DNA of 64,000 nucleotides from Ornithinimicrobium faecis (GTDB taxonomy: Bacteria > Actinomycetota > Actinomycetes > Actinomycetales > Dermatophilaceae). The notes under the pieces were generated by a model, which searched no databases, was not told the origin of the DNA, and worked only from the letters and a program-made list of their open reading frames with translations. Positions within the stretch are counted from its first letter, which is position 1. Each line of letters opens with the position of its first letter. The translations under genes and the position numbers were made by a program. This document shows positions 1 through 7,421 of the stretch, in pieces. The DNA lies in the NCBI RefSeq assembly GCF_023923225.1, contig NZ_CP099489.1:1426001-1490000 (forward strand). Reading direction: 5' to 3'.

Positions 1-7
1 GATCACG

Positions 8-532
8 GTGGGGGTTCTCAGCGCGCTGGGCATGACCTACGGGCTGGCGGCGATGCACGGACTGGGCATCTCTGACGGCACCACCGCGATGACCCCTGCG
101 ACGTCGGTCGGTGTGGCCGCTCTCTGCTATCTCGCTGCCGCGGCGACGTGCACTCGCTGGGTCGCCTGGCTCGGCGTCCCCGTGTTCAGCGGCCTGGCGT
201 TTGCCGGGCTGATGGTGACCCTCCCGTGGTGGACGCTCCTCGCCATCGCCGGGGGAGTGTTGCTGCTGATCGGTGTGCTCACCGGCGCGGGCCGCATCTC
301 GACCATCCAGGCCCTGGCCATGCTCGGCTATTTCGGTGTCGCCGTCGCTGCGCTCTATCTGTCGCCCCGGGTTGGGCTGACCCTGGCCGCGCTCTCGCTT
401 GCCGCCCACGCGCTCTGGGACGTCTGGCACTACCGACGTGACGTGGTGGTCATCCGGTCCATGGCGGTGTTCTGCATCGGGCTCGACCTCACGATGGGTG
501 GTTTGTGCGTCGCTCTGGCCGTGATCGGCTGA
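8..532 (+). CDS. Polytopic membrane protein of unknown function
   Basis: The 174-residue product is almost wholly hydrophobic, with about five to six predicted membrane-spanning stretches separated by short loops and one charged loop near residues 140-150 (HYRRD). I recognise no family. The first in-window start is the GTG at position 8. The frame is open to the window edge, so the true start may lie upstream and the gene may be partial. A gap of about 50 bases separates it from the next gene on the same strand. Confidence 0.6.
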   Translation: MGVLSALGMTYGLAAMHGLGISDGTTAMTPATSVGVAALCYLAAAATCTRWVAWLGVPVFSGLAFAGLMVTLPWWTLLAIAGGVLLLIGVLTGAGRISTIQALAMLGYFGVAVAALYLSPRVGLTLAALSLAAHALWDVWHYRRDVVVIRSMAVFCIGLDLTMGGLCVALAVIG

Positions 533-583
533 GCGAGCCCGCAGCGTTGCGGTTCACTGGACTCATGGTGGGAAGGCCAACCG

Positions 584-943
584 ACGGCTGAGGTTGAAGA
601 CATTCGGGCTTTCGCGCTCACGCTGGAGCGTGCCTACGAGGTGTTCGTGCGTGGCCGTCGCAAGTTCCGCGTGGGTTCGATCGTCTTCGTCGCCTTCTCG
701 CTCGATGAGGAGGTCGTCGAGTTCGCCTTCCCCAAGGATGAGCGGGACGGCTTGATTGCCAGTGATCCCGGCACCTTCTCGCTGCCCGCGCCCAGTGACC
801 TGCGCTTCAACTGGGTGCGCGCACGCAGGGACCGGCTGGACCCGGTCGAGGCCCGCGAGTTCGTCGTCGATGCCTGGGGCATGTGCGTGCCGCAGAAGTT
901 GATCCGCGCCTGGGACGCGGCCCACCCGGATGGACCTGCGTGA
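584..943 (+). CDS. YjbR/MmcQ-like DNA-binding fold protein, start codon uncertain
   Basis: The reading frame matches the small YjbR/MmcQ family: a core of KFRVGSIVFVAFS, then FAFPKDERD, LPAPSDLRFNWV and a C-terminal VVDAWGMCVPQKL segment. Function in the family is poorly defined. The first ordinary start (GTG 641) would remove about 19 residues that look conserved (AEVEDIRAFALTL). Upstream in frame there is no ATG or GTG, but an ACG at 584 sits 7 bases after a GGAAGG ribosome-binding site (571-576). Alternatively, the ATG at 565, which has a plausible leaderless -10 (TTCACT 553-558), was the original start and one inserted base has shifted the frame. The family assignment is from recalled motifs; the start is inference. 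Confidence 0.6.
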   Translation, partial: TAEVEDIRAFALTLERAYEVFVRGRRKFRVGSIVFVAFSLDEEVVEFAFPKDERDGLIASDPGTFSLPAPSDLRFNWVRARRDRLDPVEAREFVVDAWGMCVPQKLIRAWDAAHPDGPA

Positions 944-1014
944 GATGGCACTGCAGAGGGTTGCCCTGGGGGAGTGGCCCACCCGGATGGCCCGGCGTGA
1001 GGGGATCCGCGCGG

Positions 1015-1554
1015 TCAGACCCTCGTGAGGCGATGGCGTGGCTCCGGCGGCAGGACCACAGTGATCCTGTCGTCGGCGCGCACGAGCCCGCTGCGCGAGA
1101 CGATCCCCATCACGCCCGTCAGCCGCACCACGGTGCCGTCGTCATCTGTGCGCACGACGTGCTTGAGCAGGCCCGGCTGGAAGTCATTGATCTGCTGACA
1201 GGGGTTGCGCAGGCCGGTGATCGTGATGACAGCCTCACCGACAGTGAGTCGCGTGCCGACCGGCAGGTCCAGGAGTGCGATGCCACGGGTCGTGATGTTC
1301 TCGCCGAAGTCGCCGGGAGAGATCTGGTGGCCCACGGTCGCGAGGTGGTCGAACAGCTCGGCGTGCAGCAGGTGGACCTGGCGCAGGTTCGGCTGGTCGG
1401 GGTCGGCGCGGACTCGGCTGCGGTGCTTGACCGTGGTGCCGCAGTGCGCGTCACCTCGCACGCCCAGACCCTCGAGGAGTTCGATCTCGGCCACGGTGGG
1501 TTTGCTGAACGAGTGCGTGCTGCTCCGGTGGACGGCCACGACAGTTGCACCCAT
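1015..1554 (-). CDS. MOSC domain protein
   Basis: A single-domain protein of about 179 residues with the MOSC fold hallmarks: GLGVRGDAHCG near the N-terminus, GDFGENITT around residue 82, and an NPCQQI motif whose Cys (about residue 119) matches the conserved MOSC cysteine. MOSC proteins bind or transfer sulfur in molybdenum-cofactor-linked chemistry (MoCo sulfurase C-terminus, YiiM and YuaD types); the exact substrate here is unknown. The start could be ATG 1554 or the GTG two codons upstream. It stands between an unrelated small gene and the UbiA gene, all facing differently, so it is probably monocistronic. Confidence 0.8.
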   Translation of the reverse strand: MGATVVAVHRSSTHSFSKPTVAEIELLEGLGVRGDAHCGTTVKHRSRVRADPDQPNLRQVHLLHAELFDHLATVGHQISPGDFGENITTRGIALLDLPVGTRLTVGEAVITITGLRNPCQQINDFQPGLLKHVVRTDDDGTVVRLTGVMGIVSRSGLVRADDRITVVLPPEPRHRLTRV

Positions 1555-1625
1555 GGTCACGATCCTGTCAGGCCACCCAGGGCGAGCGAAGCCTGCCCAC
1601 TGTCACGGGCGCGCTCCTGGAGCGG

Positions 1626-2435
1626 TCAGGTCCGCAGGGTCAGGACGATGACATTGAGCAGCGCGATGCCGATCGCGGCCTGGAAGGGCACTTTCCCCCT
1701 GGCGGTCGCGGCGGGCACGGCGAGCAGCACCGCGACCCCGACCGCCACCCAGCTCCACAGTGGTGTGCCGCCCGGGGGAGCGAGGGCCAACAGGGCCGTG
1801 CCGGTCACCAGGAGCAGGGGAGCCAGCGCGCGCGAGCCCCGGCTGCCGATCCGGTGCGGGAGGCCCCGTATGCCGTCACGCGCGTCATCCTCCAGGTCCG
1901 GCAGGACGTTGAGCAGGTGGGCGCCGACCCCCAGCAGCGCGCCCACGGTGACCACCCACCAGGGCGCCGCACCCCGGCCGACCGAGAGCCAGACGAACGC
2001 TGGGAGAGTGCCGAACGCCACGGCATACGGCAGCCAGGACCAGATCGTGGCCTTGACGCCCGCGTTGTAGGCCAGGCCCGAGCCGACTACGAGCCCGACG
2101 TGCAGCGCCAGACCGAGCCAGCCCCCGCTCCACAGCGACAACACGACCACCAGGAGCAGGGCGAGACCTCGAGCAGCCCGCACGATCCGCGGACGGAGCG
2201 CACCCCGGGCCAGCGGCTTGTCGGTGCGACCGGCGGCCCGGTCCCTCGCGGCATCGCGCAGATCGTTGTCCCAGCCGATGACGAGCTGTCCGGCCAGGAC
2301 CGCGGCCACCACGACGACCACCTCGACCGCGCCGCCTGCGCCGAGGGCCAGCAACAGGGCGAAGACGGTCACGGCTGCCGTGGGCAACGGGTGGCAGGCC
2401 AGGGCCAGCCCGCGCACAGTGCCGAGGGTGCTCAC
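1626..2435 (-). CDS. UbiA-family prenyltransferase
   Basis: A 269-residue integral membrane protein with about nine hydrophobic helices. It has the two Asp-rich motifs of the UbiA superfamily: DNDLRDAARD (residues 56-65) and DLEDDARDG (180-188), which bind Mg2+-diphosphate. The usual start gives MSTLGTVRGL (GTG at 2435); a much longer upstream frame exists but is the antisense of the polyketide synthase. The gene is divergent from the type III polyketide synthase with about 66 bases between the starts, and a -10-like TACGCT lies 7 bases before this GTG. I infer that it prenylates, or otherwise modifies, the aromatic product of the neighbouring cluster in the membrane. Confidence 0.8.
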   Translation of the reverse strand: MSTLGTVRGLALACHPLPTAAVTVFALLLALGAGGAVEVVVVVAAVLAGQLVIGWDNDLRDAARDRAAGRTDKPLARGALRPRIVRAARGLALLLVVVLSLWSGGWLGLALHVGLVVGSGLAYNAGVKATIWSWLPYAVAFGTLPAFVWLSVGRGAAPWWVVTVGALLGVGAHLLNVLPDLEDDARDGIRGLPHRIGSRGSRALAPLLLVTGTALLALAPPGGTPLWSWVAVGVAVLLAVPAATARGKVPFQAAIGIALLNVIVLTLRT

Positions 2436-2489
2436 GCCTCGCAGCGTATGTCCCCCACCGAACGGGGAGCAGGTCAGCAGCGCAGTCCG

Positions 2490-2495
2490 TAGGCT
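2490..2495 (+). promoter_or_regulatory. Leaderless -10 element (TAGGCT) for the polyketide synthase
   Basis: TAGGCT is followed by exactly six bases and then the ATG at 2502. There is no Shine-Dalgarno sequence, so the start codon would be the 5' end of the mRNA. No clear -35 box is visible. The same geometry recurs before many genes in this window. Confidence 0.5.
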
Positions 2496-2501
2496 CGCAC
2501 C

Positions 2502-3584
2502 ATGTCCGTGATCGCGGCTGTGCGCGGCGTCCTGCCCGAGCACCGCTATGCGCAGGAGGACCTCACCGCAGGGCTGGCGGAACTGGTCGGGCTGGGGCCG
2601 CAGCACCTGGCGATGCTGGAGCAGGTGCACCGCAACGCTGGCGTGGAGCACCGGCACCTGGCGCTCCCGCTGGAGGACTATGTCGACGCGACGGCTGACT
2701 TCGGGCGCTCCAACGACCATTTCATCGAGGCGGCGACCGACCTGGGCGCTCGGGCCGTCCAGGAAGCTCTCGACGCCGCCGGGCTGGCTGCCGGAGATGT
2801 GGACCTGCTGGTGTCGACCACCATCACCGGACTGGCCGTGCCCTCCCTCGACGCCCGCCTGATGGCCCGGCTCCCGCTGCGCGAGGACCTCAAGCGGATC
2901 CCGATCGTGGGGCTGGGCTGCGTCGGCGGCGCGGCCGGAGTGGGCCGCGTGGACGAGTGGCTGGCCGGCCACCCCGACGGTGTTGCCGTCCTGCTCGCGG
3001 TGGAGATCTGCAGCCTGACCCTGCAGCGCGACGACACCTCGACGGCCAACCTGGTGGCCAGCGGTCTGTTCGGGGACGGCGCGGCCGCGGTCGTGCTGGT
3101 GGGGGATCGGGCGGCCGACCGGCTGGCGCCCGACGGGATTCGCGTGTGCGGCAGCCGATCCCGCCTCTATCCCGGCACGGAGCGGGCGATGGGCTGGGAC
3201 GTCGGTTCCAGCGGCCTGCGCATCGTGCTGGGCGCGGAGGTGCCCGACCTGGTCCGCACCCAGGTGCGCGCCGACGTGGACCGGTTCCTGTCGGCATACG
3301 GGATGGAGCGCGCGCAGATCGGCTGGTGGGTCGCCCACCCCGGCGGACCCAAGGTCCTGGACGCGATGGCCGAGGCGCTCGAGGTGGAACCCGCGGCCCT
3401 CGGGGTCACCTGGCGGTCGCTGGCCGCGATCGGCAACCTGTCGTCCGCCTCCGTGCTGCACGTGCTCGCCGACACCCTGCGGGACGCACCCCCGGAGCCC
3501 GGGAGCCCCGGGGTGCTGCTAGCGATGGGCCCCGGCTTCTGCCTGGAGACGGTGTTGCTGCGCGCGCCGGGAGAGCGTCGATGA
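2502..3584 (+). CDS. Type III polyketide synthase (alkylresorcinol-synthase-like)
   Basis: A 360-residue chalcone/stilbene synthase-family enzyme. It condenses malonyl-CoA units onto an acyl-CoA starter and cyclises the chain. The catalytic triad is visible: Cys140 in VGLGCVGGAAG, His279 in VAHPGGPKVLD and Asn312 in AIGNLSSASV. The GFG-like loop near the C-terminus reads MGPGFCLE. The stop overlaps the next start (ATGA), so the three plus-strand genes form an operon. The order synthase, ICMT-like methyltransferase, flavoprotein matches the Streptomyces griseus srsABC operon for phenolic lipids (established family knowledge). The starter chain and cyclisation type cannot be read from sequence. 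Confidence 0.9.
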   Translation: MSVIAAVRGVLPEHRYAQEDLTAGLAELVGLGPQHLAMLEQVHRNAGVEHRHLALPLEDYVDATADFGRSNDHFIEAATDLGARAVQEALDAAGLAAGDVDLLVSTTITGLAVPSLDARLMARLPLREDLKRIPIVGLGCVGGAAGVGRVDEWLAGHPDGVAVLLAVEICSLTLQRDDTSTANLVASGLFGDGAAAVVLVGDRAADRLAPDGIRVCGSRSRLYPGTERAMGWDVGSSGLRIVLGAEVPDLVRTQVRADVDRFLSAYGMERAQIGWWVAHPGGPKVLDAMAEALEVEPAALGVTWRSLAAIGNLSSASVLHVLADTLRDAPPEPGSPGVLLAMGPGFCLETVLLRAPGERR

Positions 3585-4135
3585 GCACCCTGACCTGGTA
3601 TGCCGTGCTGCTGGGTCTGGTGGTCCTGGAGCGTCTCGCAGAGCTCGTCCTCTCGAAACGGCACGCGGACTGGGCCCTGGCCAGAGGTGGGGTCGAGCGC
3701 GGGCGTGGGCACTATCCGCCGATGGTGGCGCTGCACTCCGGTCTGCTGATCGCGTGCCTGCTCGAGGCGTGGCTGCTGGACCGGGAGTTCCTGGCCTGGC
3801 TCGGTCTGCCGATGCTCGCCGTGGTCCTGCTGGCGCAGGGGCTGCGCTGGTGGTGCATCGCCACGTTGGGGCGGCAGTGGAACACCCGCGTCATCGTGGT
3901 GCCGGGTCTGCCCCTGGTGCGGCGCGGCCCCTATCGGCTGCTGCGGCACCCCAACTATGTCGCCGTGGTGGCAGAGGGGGTGGCGCTGCCGCTGGTGCAC
4001 TCCTCCTGGATCACTGCAGTGGTCTTCACGGTGCTCAATGCCTGGCTGCTCACGGTGCGCATCAGGGCCGAGGACGCCGCGCTGGACAGCGTGCCCCGAG
4101 TTGGACCCGGAGCCAGGCCCAGGCTCGGACCCTGA
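3581..4135 (+). CDS. Isoprenylcysteine carboxyl methyltransferase-like membrane methyltransferase (SrsB-like)
   Basis: A 184-residue protein with four to five hydrophobic segments and the ICMT/PEMT SAM-binding signature RHPNY (residues 122-126) preceded by RRGPYRLL. The start is the ATG overlapping the polyketide synthase stop by 4 bases, which fits translational coupling. In the srs operon the equivalent enzyme methylates a hydroxyl of the alkylresorcinol; here the same role is inferred from gene order. It acts in the membrane on a lipidic substrate. The C-terminus past residue about 165 is Pro/Arg/Gly-rich and probably disordered. Confidence 0.82.
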   Translation: MSTLTWYAVLLGLVVLERLAELVLSKRHADWALARGGVERGRGHYPPMVALHSGLLIACLLEAWLLDREFLAWLGLPMLAVVLLAQGLRWWCIATLGRQWNTRVIVVPGLPLVRRGPYRLLRHPNYVAVVAEGVALPLVHSSWITAVVFTVLNAWLLTVRIRAEDAALDSVPRVGPGARPRLGP

Positions 4136-4148
4136 GGTGGACGCTGAG

Positions 4149-5237
4149 GTGGACGCCGATGTGATCGTCGTTGGTGGCGGACCGGCGGGCCTGGCCACGG
4201 CCCTGCAGGCGGTCCGCGTCGGGTTGGTGGCCCTCGTCCTGGAGCCACGGCGGGCACCCATCGACAAGGCGTGCGGCGAGGGCCTGATGCCGGGTGCCGT
4301 CGCCGCGCTCGCTGACCTGGGCGTGGCCGTCGGTGGGCGGCCGTTCACCGGCATCCGGTATGTCGACGCTCACCGGTCCGTCGAGGCCAGGTTCCGCGGT
4401 GGACCAGGGCGCGGGGTGCGCCGCACCGCGTTGCACGCGGCGCTGGCGGCGGCCGTTGAGCGGGCCGGCGTCGAAGTCGTGCCGCGGGCGATGTCCGGGC
4501 TGACGCAGGATGACACCGGCGTGCAGGTGGAACTCGAGGACCCCGGGGGTGGGACCTTGCCCGGGGTGATGGAGGCGACGGAGTCGATGGAGTCGACGGT
4601 CCGGGCGCGCTTCGTGGTCGCGGCTGACGGGCTGCACTCGCCGACCCGCCGGTTGGTCGGGGTGGAGGTTCCCCGCCGTGGGACGCGCCGCTTCGGTTTG
4701 CGCCGCCACCTCCGGATCGCCCCGTGGAGCGACCTGGTGGAGGTGCACTGGTCCCCGGTCGGCGAGGCCTATGTCACGCCGGTGGGGGACCGCGAGGTTG
4801 GGGTGGCCCTGCTCGGTTCCGCGGGCGGGAGCTGGCAGGACCGTCTCGCGGACTTCCCGGCCCTGGCTGACCGGTTGGCAGGTGCCGAGCCGGCGAGCGA
4901 TGTCCGGGGCGCGGGGCCGCTGCGACAACGCGTCCGGTCCCGTCGCGTGGGTCGCGTGCTGCTCGTGGGGGACGCCGGTGGCTATGTCGACGCGCTCACT
5001 GGTGAGGGCATCGCTGTTGGGCTGGCGCAGGCGCAGGCAGCTGTCACGGCCATCGCCGCCGAGCGACCGCAGACCTATCCCCGTGCTGCCGTGCGGGTGA
5101 GCCTGCGCAGCAGTGTGCTGACGTCAGGTCTGCTGGCCGCCACCCGCAGCGAGCCTGGCCGCCGGGCCGTCCTCGGCACGGCTCGGCGGGTGCCGTGGCT
5201 GTTCGAACGGGCAGTTAACGCGGTGGCGCAGGACTGA
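4149..5237 (+). CDS. FAD-dependent oxidoreductase, geranylgeranyl-reductase/SrsC-like
   Basis: The N-terminal Rossmann motif DVIVVGGGPAGLA binds FAD. CGEGLMPG follows, and the second FAD motif GDAGGYVDALTGEGI lies in the C-terminal half, as in group A flavin monooxygenases and the geranylgeranyl reductase family. Length is about 362 residues. The start is ambiguous: GTG 4137, 4149 and 4161 are all in frame. A 12-base tandem repeat (CTGAGGTGGACG) gives both 4149 and 4161 a GAGGTGG ribosome-binding site 8 bases upstream; I chose 4149. It probably hydroxylates or oxidises the phenolic lipid to a quinone, as SrsC does (inference from operon order). Reduction of a prenyl chain supplied by the UbiA enzyme is an alternative. 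Confidence 0.82.
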   Translation: MDADVIVVGGGPAGLATALQAVRVGLVALVLEPRRAPIDKACGEGLMPGAVAALADLGVAVGGRPFTGIRYVDAHRSVEARFRGGPGRGVRRTALHAALAAAVERAGVEVVPRAMSGLTQDDTGVQVELEDPGGGTLPGVMEATESMESTVRARFVVAADGLHSPTRRLVGVEVPRRGTRRFGLRRHLRIAPWSDLVEVHWSPVGEAYVTPVGDREVGVALLGSAGGSWQDRLADFPALADRLAGAEPASDVRGAGPLRQRVRSRRVGRVLLVGDAGGYVDALTGEGIAVGLAQAQAAVTAIAAERPQTYPRAAVRVSLRSSVLTSGLLAATRSEPGRRAVLGTARRVPWLFERAVNAVAQD

Positions 5238-5239
5238 GT

Positions 5240-5257
5240 TGTGTGACGCCGCACACA
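5240..5257 (+). terminator. Weak stem-loop after the polyketide operon
   Basis: TGTGTG (5240-5245) can pair with CACACA (5252-5257) around a six-base loop just after the flavoprotein stop. There is no U tract, so it is a weak terminator candidate. Confidence 0.25.
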
Positions 5258-5262
5258 GCGAG

Positions 5263-5293
5263 GCATCATCGGAAATATTGTTGAAGCATCATC
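5263..5293. promoter_or_regulatory. Direct repeat GCATCATC x2, putative regulator site
   Basis: Two identical GCATCATC octamers lie at 5263-5270 and 5286-5293, 23 bases apart (about two helical turns), in an AT-rich stretch immediately upstream of the FMN reductase gene. The spacing suggests a protein binding to one face of DNA. No regulator gene is adjacent. Confidence 0.35.
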
Positions 5294-5297
5294 TATT

Positions 5298-5305
5298 AAA
5301 GGAGG
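5298..5305 (+). promoter_or_regulatory. Near-perfect ribosome-binding site only 1 base from the ATG
   Basis: AAAGGAGG ends one base before the ATG at 5307. Normal spacing is 5-9 bases, so this site would be poorly placed. Either it acts inefficiently, or the sequence is part of a control element. A TATTAA box (5294-5299) lies 7 bases from the ATG, which would fit a leaderless start instead. Confidence 0.45.
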
Positions 5306-5306
5306 C

Positions 5307-5852
5307 ATGACTTCCCACAAGATCGGCATCATCGTCAGCTCGTCCCGCCCCACCCGGATCGGCCCCAAGGTCGCCCAGTGGATCAGCGAGCTGGCCCCCT
5401 ATGGCAGTGAGGTCGAGATCGTCGACCTGGCCGAGGTGGACCTGCCCTTCCTGGCTGAGCCCGAGCAGCCGGCCACCGGCAACTACACCCTCCCCAGCAC
5501 CATCGCCTGGTCCGAGCGGGTGCGTCAGTTCGACGCCCTGATCGTGGCCCTGCCCGAGTACAACGCCGGCTATCCGGCCGTCGTCAAGAACGCGATCGAC
5601 TCCCTCCACGCCGAGTGGAACGAGCTCCCGATCGGCGTCATCGGCTATGGCTGGGGCGCTGCCGCCGGTGCGGTCAACCAGTTCGGTGAGGTCCTCGACC
5701 GCGTCAAGGCGCTCCGCCTCGACGGCCCGGGCCTGAGCTTCGGCCAGGACCTGACACCCGAGGGCGAGATCCTCGACGCCGCCCCGGAGGACGCCGTGCG
5801 CGGCCTCTACGACCAGATTGTCGCCGCCGCGCGCGAGAAGGTCGCTGCCTGA
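5307..5852 (+). CDS. NADPH-dependent FMN reductase family protein
   Basis: A 181-residue flavodoxin-fold protein. The phosphate-binding loop is SSSRPTRIG near residue 11, and LPEYNAGYPAVVKNAID is the typical FMN-binding segment of the NAD(P)H:FMN/quinone/azo reductase family. A two-electron reductase of quinones or flavins is expected. It follows a cluster that may make quinones, so a role in quinone turnover is conceivable but unproven. It has its own upstream region with repeats and a strong terminator after it, so it is probably a single-gene transcript. Confidence 0.87.
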   Translation: MTSHKIGIIVSSSRPTRIGPKVAQWISELAPYGSEVEIVDLAEVDLPFLAEPEQPATGNYTLPSTIAWSERVRQFDALIVALPEYNAGYPAVVKNAIDSLHAEWNELPIGVIGYGWGAAAGAVNQFGEVLDRVKALRLDGPGLSFGQDLTPEGEILDAAPEDAVRGLYDQIVAAAREKVAA

Positions 5853-5906
5853 CCCGCTGACGTCCCCTGACAACTGACCTCCCCGTCAGTTCTTCCCCCA
5901 CCTGTT

Positions 5907-5937
5907 GAGGCGGTGGCGCCCCGTGCGCCACCGCCTC
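5907..5937 (+). terminator. Strong GC-rich hairpin after the FMN reductase gene
   Basis: GAGGCGGTGGCGC (5907-5919) pairs perfectly over 13 bases with GCGCCACCGCCTC (5925-5937) around a 5-base loop. There is no U tract, as is common for actinobacterial terminators. Confidence 0.65.
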
Positions 5938-5971
5938 GACTGCGTCCTGGCACCCCGCGGCCGCACCCCGA

Positions 5972-6071
5972 CGTGCACCCAAACAGGCAACGTGGCCTGT
6001 GCCTTGAGGGCGCAACGCGCTGACCTGCACTGATGGAAAGGGCCCTGTGACGTCGCCTGTTTGGGTGCACG
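5972..6071. repeat. Long inverted repeat, 22-bp arms with a 56-bp spacer
   Basis: The arms at 5972-5993 and 6050-6071 share the core GTGCACCCAAACAGGC (5973-5988) and its reverse complement (6055-6070). The 22-base arms differ at one base. It lies in the 305-base gap between the FMN reductase and hydrolase genes. No ORF lies in the spacer. It resembles a small palindromic intergenic element or the stem of a structured RNA. Confidence 0.6.
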
Positions 6072-6145
6072 CCGGGTGATGGGGTGAGGCGAGTGCTGGT
6101 GAGCGCTAGGAGTCGGTGCGCGGTCGGGAGACCTGCGCCACGGCA

Positions 6146-6151
6146 TACAGT
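6146..6151 (+). promoter_or_regulatory. Leaderless -10 element (TACAGT) for the hydrolase
   Basis: TACAGT is followed by six bases and then GTG 6158. There is no Shine-Dalgarno sequence. This decides the start at 6158 over the GTG at 6116. Confidence 0.5.
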
Positions 6152-6157
6152 CGTGGG

Positions 6158-6811
6158 GTGACCGACACCGATGACCAGACCCCGCTCGTGCTCCTGCACG
6201 GGCTCGGCCAGGCACCGATGGCGTGGGAGGACGTCATCGTGCCGCTCTATCCGACGCGGCGGCTGCTCACACCGTGGGTGCCCGGCCTCAAGCCGACCGA
6301 GAAGCAGCTGGTGCCGGTGGCTGACGCTGCCGCCAAGCTGGACACCGACCTGATGCTCGAGGGGATGCAGGCGGTCGATCTGTGCGGGCTGTCCTACGGC
6401 GCCGTGATCGCCACGCGGATGGCCGCGGACTTCCCGGAGCGGGTGCGGCGGCTGGTGCTGATCGCCGGCATGGTCCGCCCGCCGCGCGCTCTGATGAAGG
6501 TGCAGCTGCAGATGCTGAAGATGATGCCCGCCTCGCGCCTGGCCGACTCCAGCGTCTCCAAGGAGCGGCTGCTGCGGACCCTGGACATCGTCCGCGAGGT
6601 GAACCTCACGGATGCGCTGCCCAAGATCACCGCACCCACGTTGGTGCTCGTGGGCGAGAAGGACAAGGCGAACAAGCCGGCCGCACAGATGCTGGCCGCT
6701 GGCATCTCCGGTGCGCAACTGCGCGAGGTCCCGGGCGCGGGGCACCAGGTGAACGTCGAGCAGCCCAAGGCGCTCGTGGAGATCCTGCGCGGGTTCCTCG
6801 ACCAGGCCTGA
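6158..6811 (+). CDS. Alpha/beta-fold hydrolase
   Basis: A 217-residue hydrolase. The oxyanion-loop motif LLHGLGQAP is at residues 12-20. The nucleophile elbow is GLSYG with Ser79, and the likely acid and base are Asp169 (VGEKDK) and His196 (GAGHQVNVEQP). The cap region is short. The substrate is unknown; it resembles small esterases and lactonases. The GTG at 6158 was preferred because the -10-like box TACAGT lies six bases before it and the extra upstream residues are not hydrolase-like. The DHFR-like gene that follows is on the opposite strand and convergent. Confidence 0.85.
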   Translation: MTDTDDQTPLVLLHGLGQAPMAWEDVIVPLYPTRRLLTPWVPGLKPTEKQLVPVADAAAKLDTDLMLEGMQAVDLCGLSYGAVIATRMAADFPERVRRLVLIAGMVRPPRALMKVQLQMLKMMPASRLADSSVSKERLLRTLDIVREVNLTDALPKITAPTLVLVGEKDKANKPAAQMLAAGISGAQLREVPGAGHQVNVEQPKALVEILRGFLDQA

Positions 6812-6830
6812 ACGGCTCGCTGGGCGACGG

Positions 6831-7421
6831 TCAGGCTGTGCCGCTCTCGGGTGGGCCGTCCAGCACCCGGGGGACGTAGTCGAGCAGTTGCAGCCCGCCC
6901 TCGAAGGTGCGGCTCTCGACGAGGTCGAGCGCCACGTCGGGGTAGTTGTCAAAGATCCGCTCCGACCCCGTGGCCCCGGTGATGACCGGGAAGACCACGA
7001 GTCGGAACCGGTCGACAAGCCCTGCGGTTAGCAGTGAGCGGCACAGCCTGACGCTGCCAAGCGTGTGCAGCGGTTGCCCACACTCGGCCTTCAGTCGAGG
7101 CACCTCCTCGACGGCGTCACCGGTCACGAGTCGGGTGTTGGCCCAGTCCAGCGGCTCGTCGAGGGTGGAGGAGAAGACCACCTTCGGGCTTGCCGTGAGC
7201 GACGACATCGCATCGGCCTCCTGCTCCGTTCCGGCTGCGCCCGCGGCGAACCCCGACATGAGTCGATAGGTCGTGGCGCCCATCAGCGTCGTGAAGGTGT
7301 CGGGCTGGTCCTCCAGCCAGGCCAGGTACTCGGGGCTCTCCAACCCCCACCACCCTGGCCACCCGTCCGCCGAGGCGTAACCGTCCAGCGAGATGATGAA
7401 GTCCACCATGAGTTCCTGCAT
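6831..7421 (-). CDS. Dihydrofolate reductase family (RibD C-terminal-like) protein
   Basis: A 196-residue protein starting MQELMVDFIISLDGYASADG, the typical opening of the actinobacterial DHFR/RibD-C family. The middle reads TLMGATTYRLM and PKVVFSSTLDE, and the end has VDRFRLVVFPVITG. These NADPH-binding proteins are often called deaminase/reductase homologues, and their substrates are unknown. The start at 7421 has an AAAGGA site 7 bases upstream; a second ATG four codons later is possible. It is convergent with the hydrolase gene. Confidence 0.82.
   Translation of the reverse strand: MQELMVDFIISLDGYASADGWPGWWGLESPEYLAWLEDQPDTFTTLMGATTYRLMSGFAAGAAGTEQEADAMSSLTASPKVVFSSTLDEPLDWANTRLVTGDAVEEVPRLKAECGQPLHTLGSVRLCRSLLTAGLVDRFRLVVFPVITGATGSERIFDNYPDVALDLVESRTFEGGLQLLDYVPRVLDGPPESGTA

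Noticed and set aside
1545..2492. Plus-strand open frame across the UbiA gene
   Set aside because: Gln/Arg/His-rich shadow frame; the minus strand carries the UbiA Asp-rich motifs.
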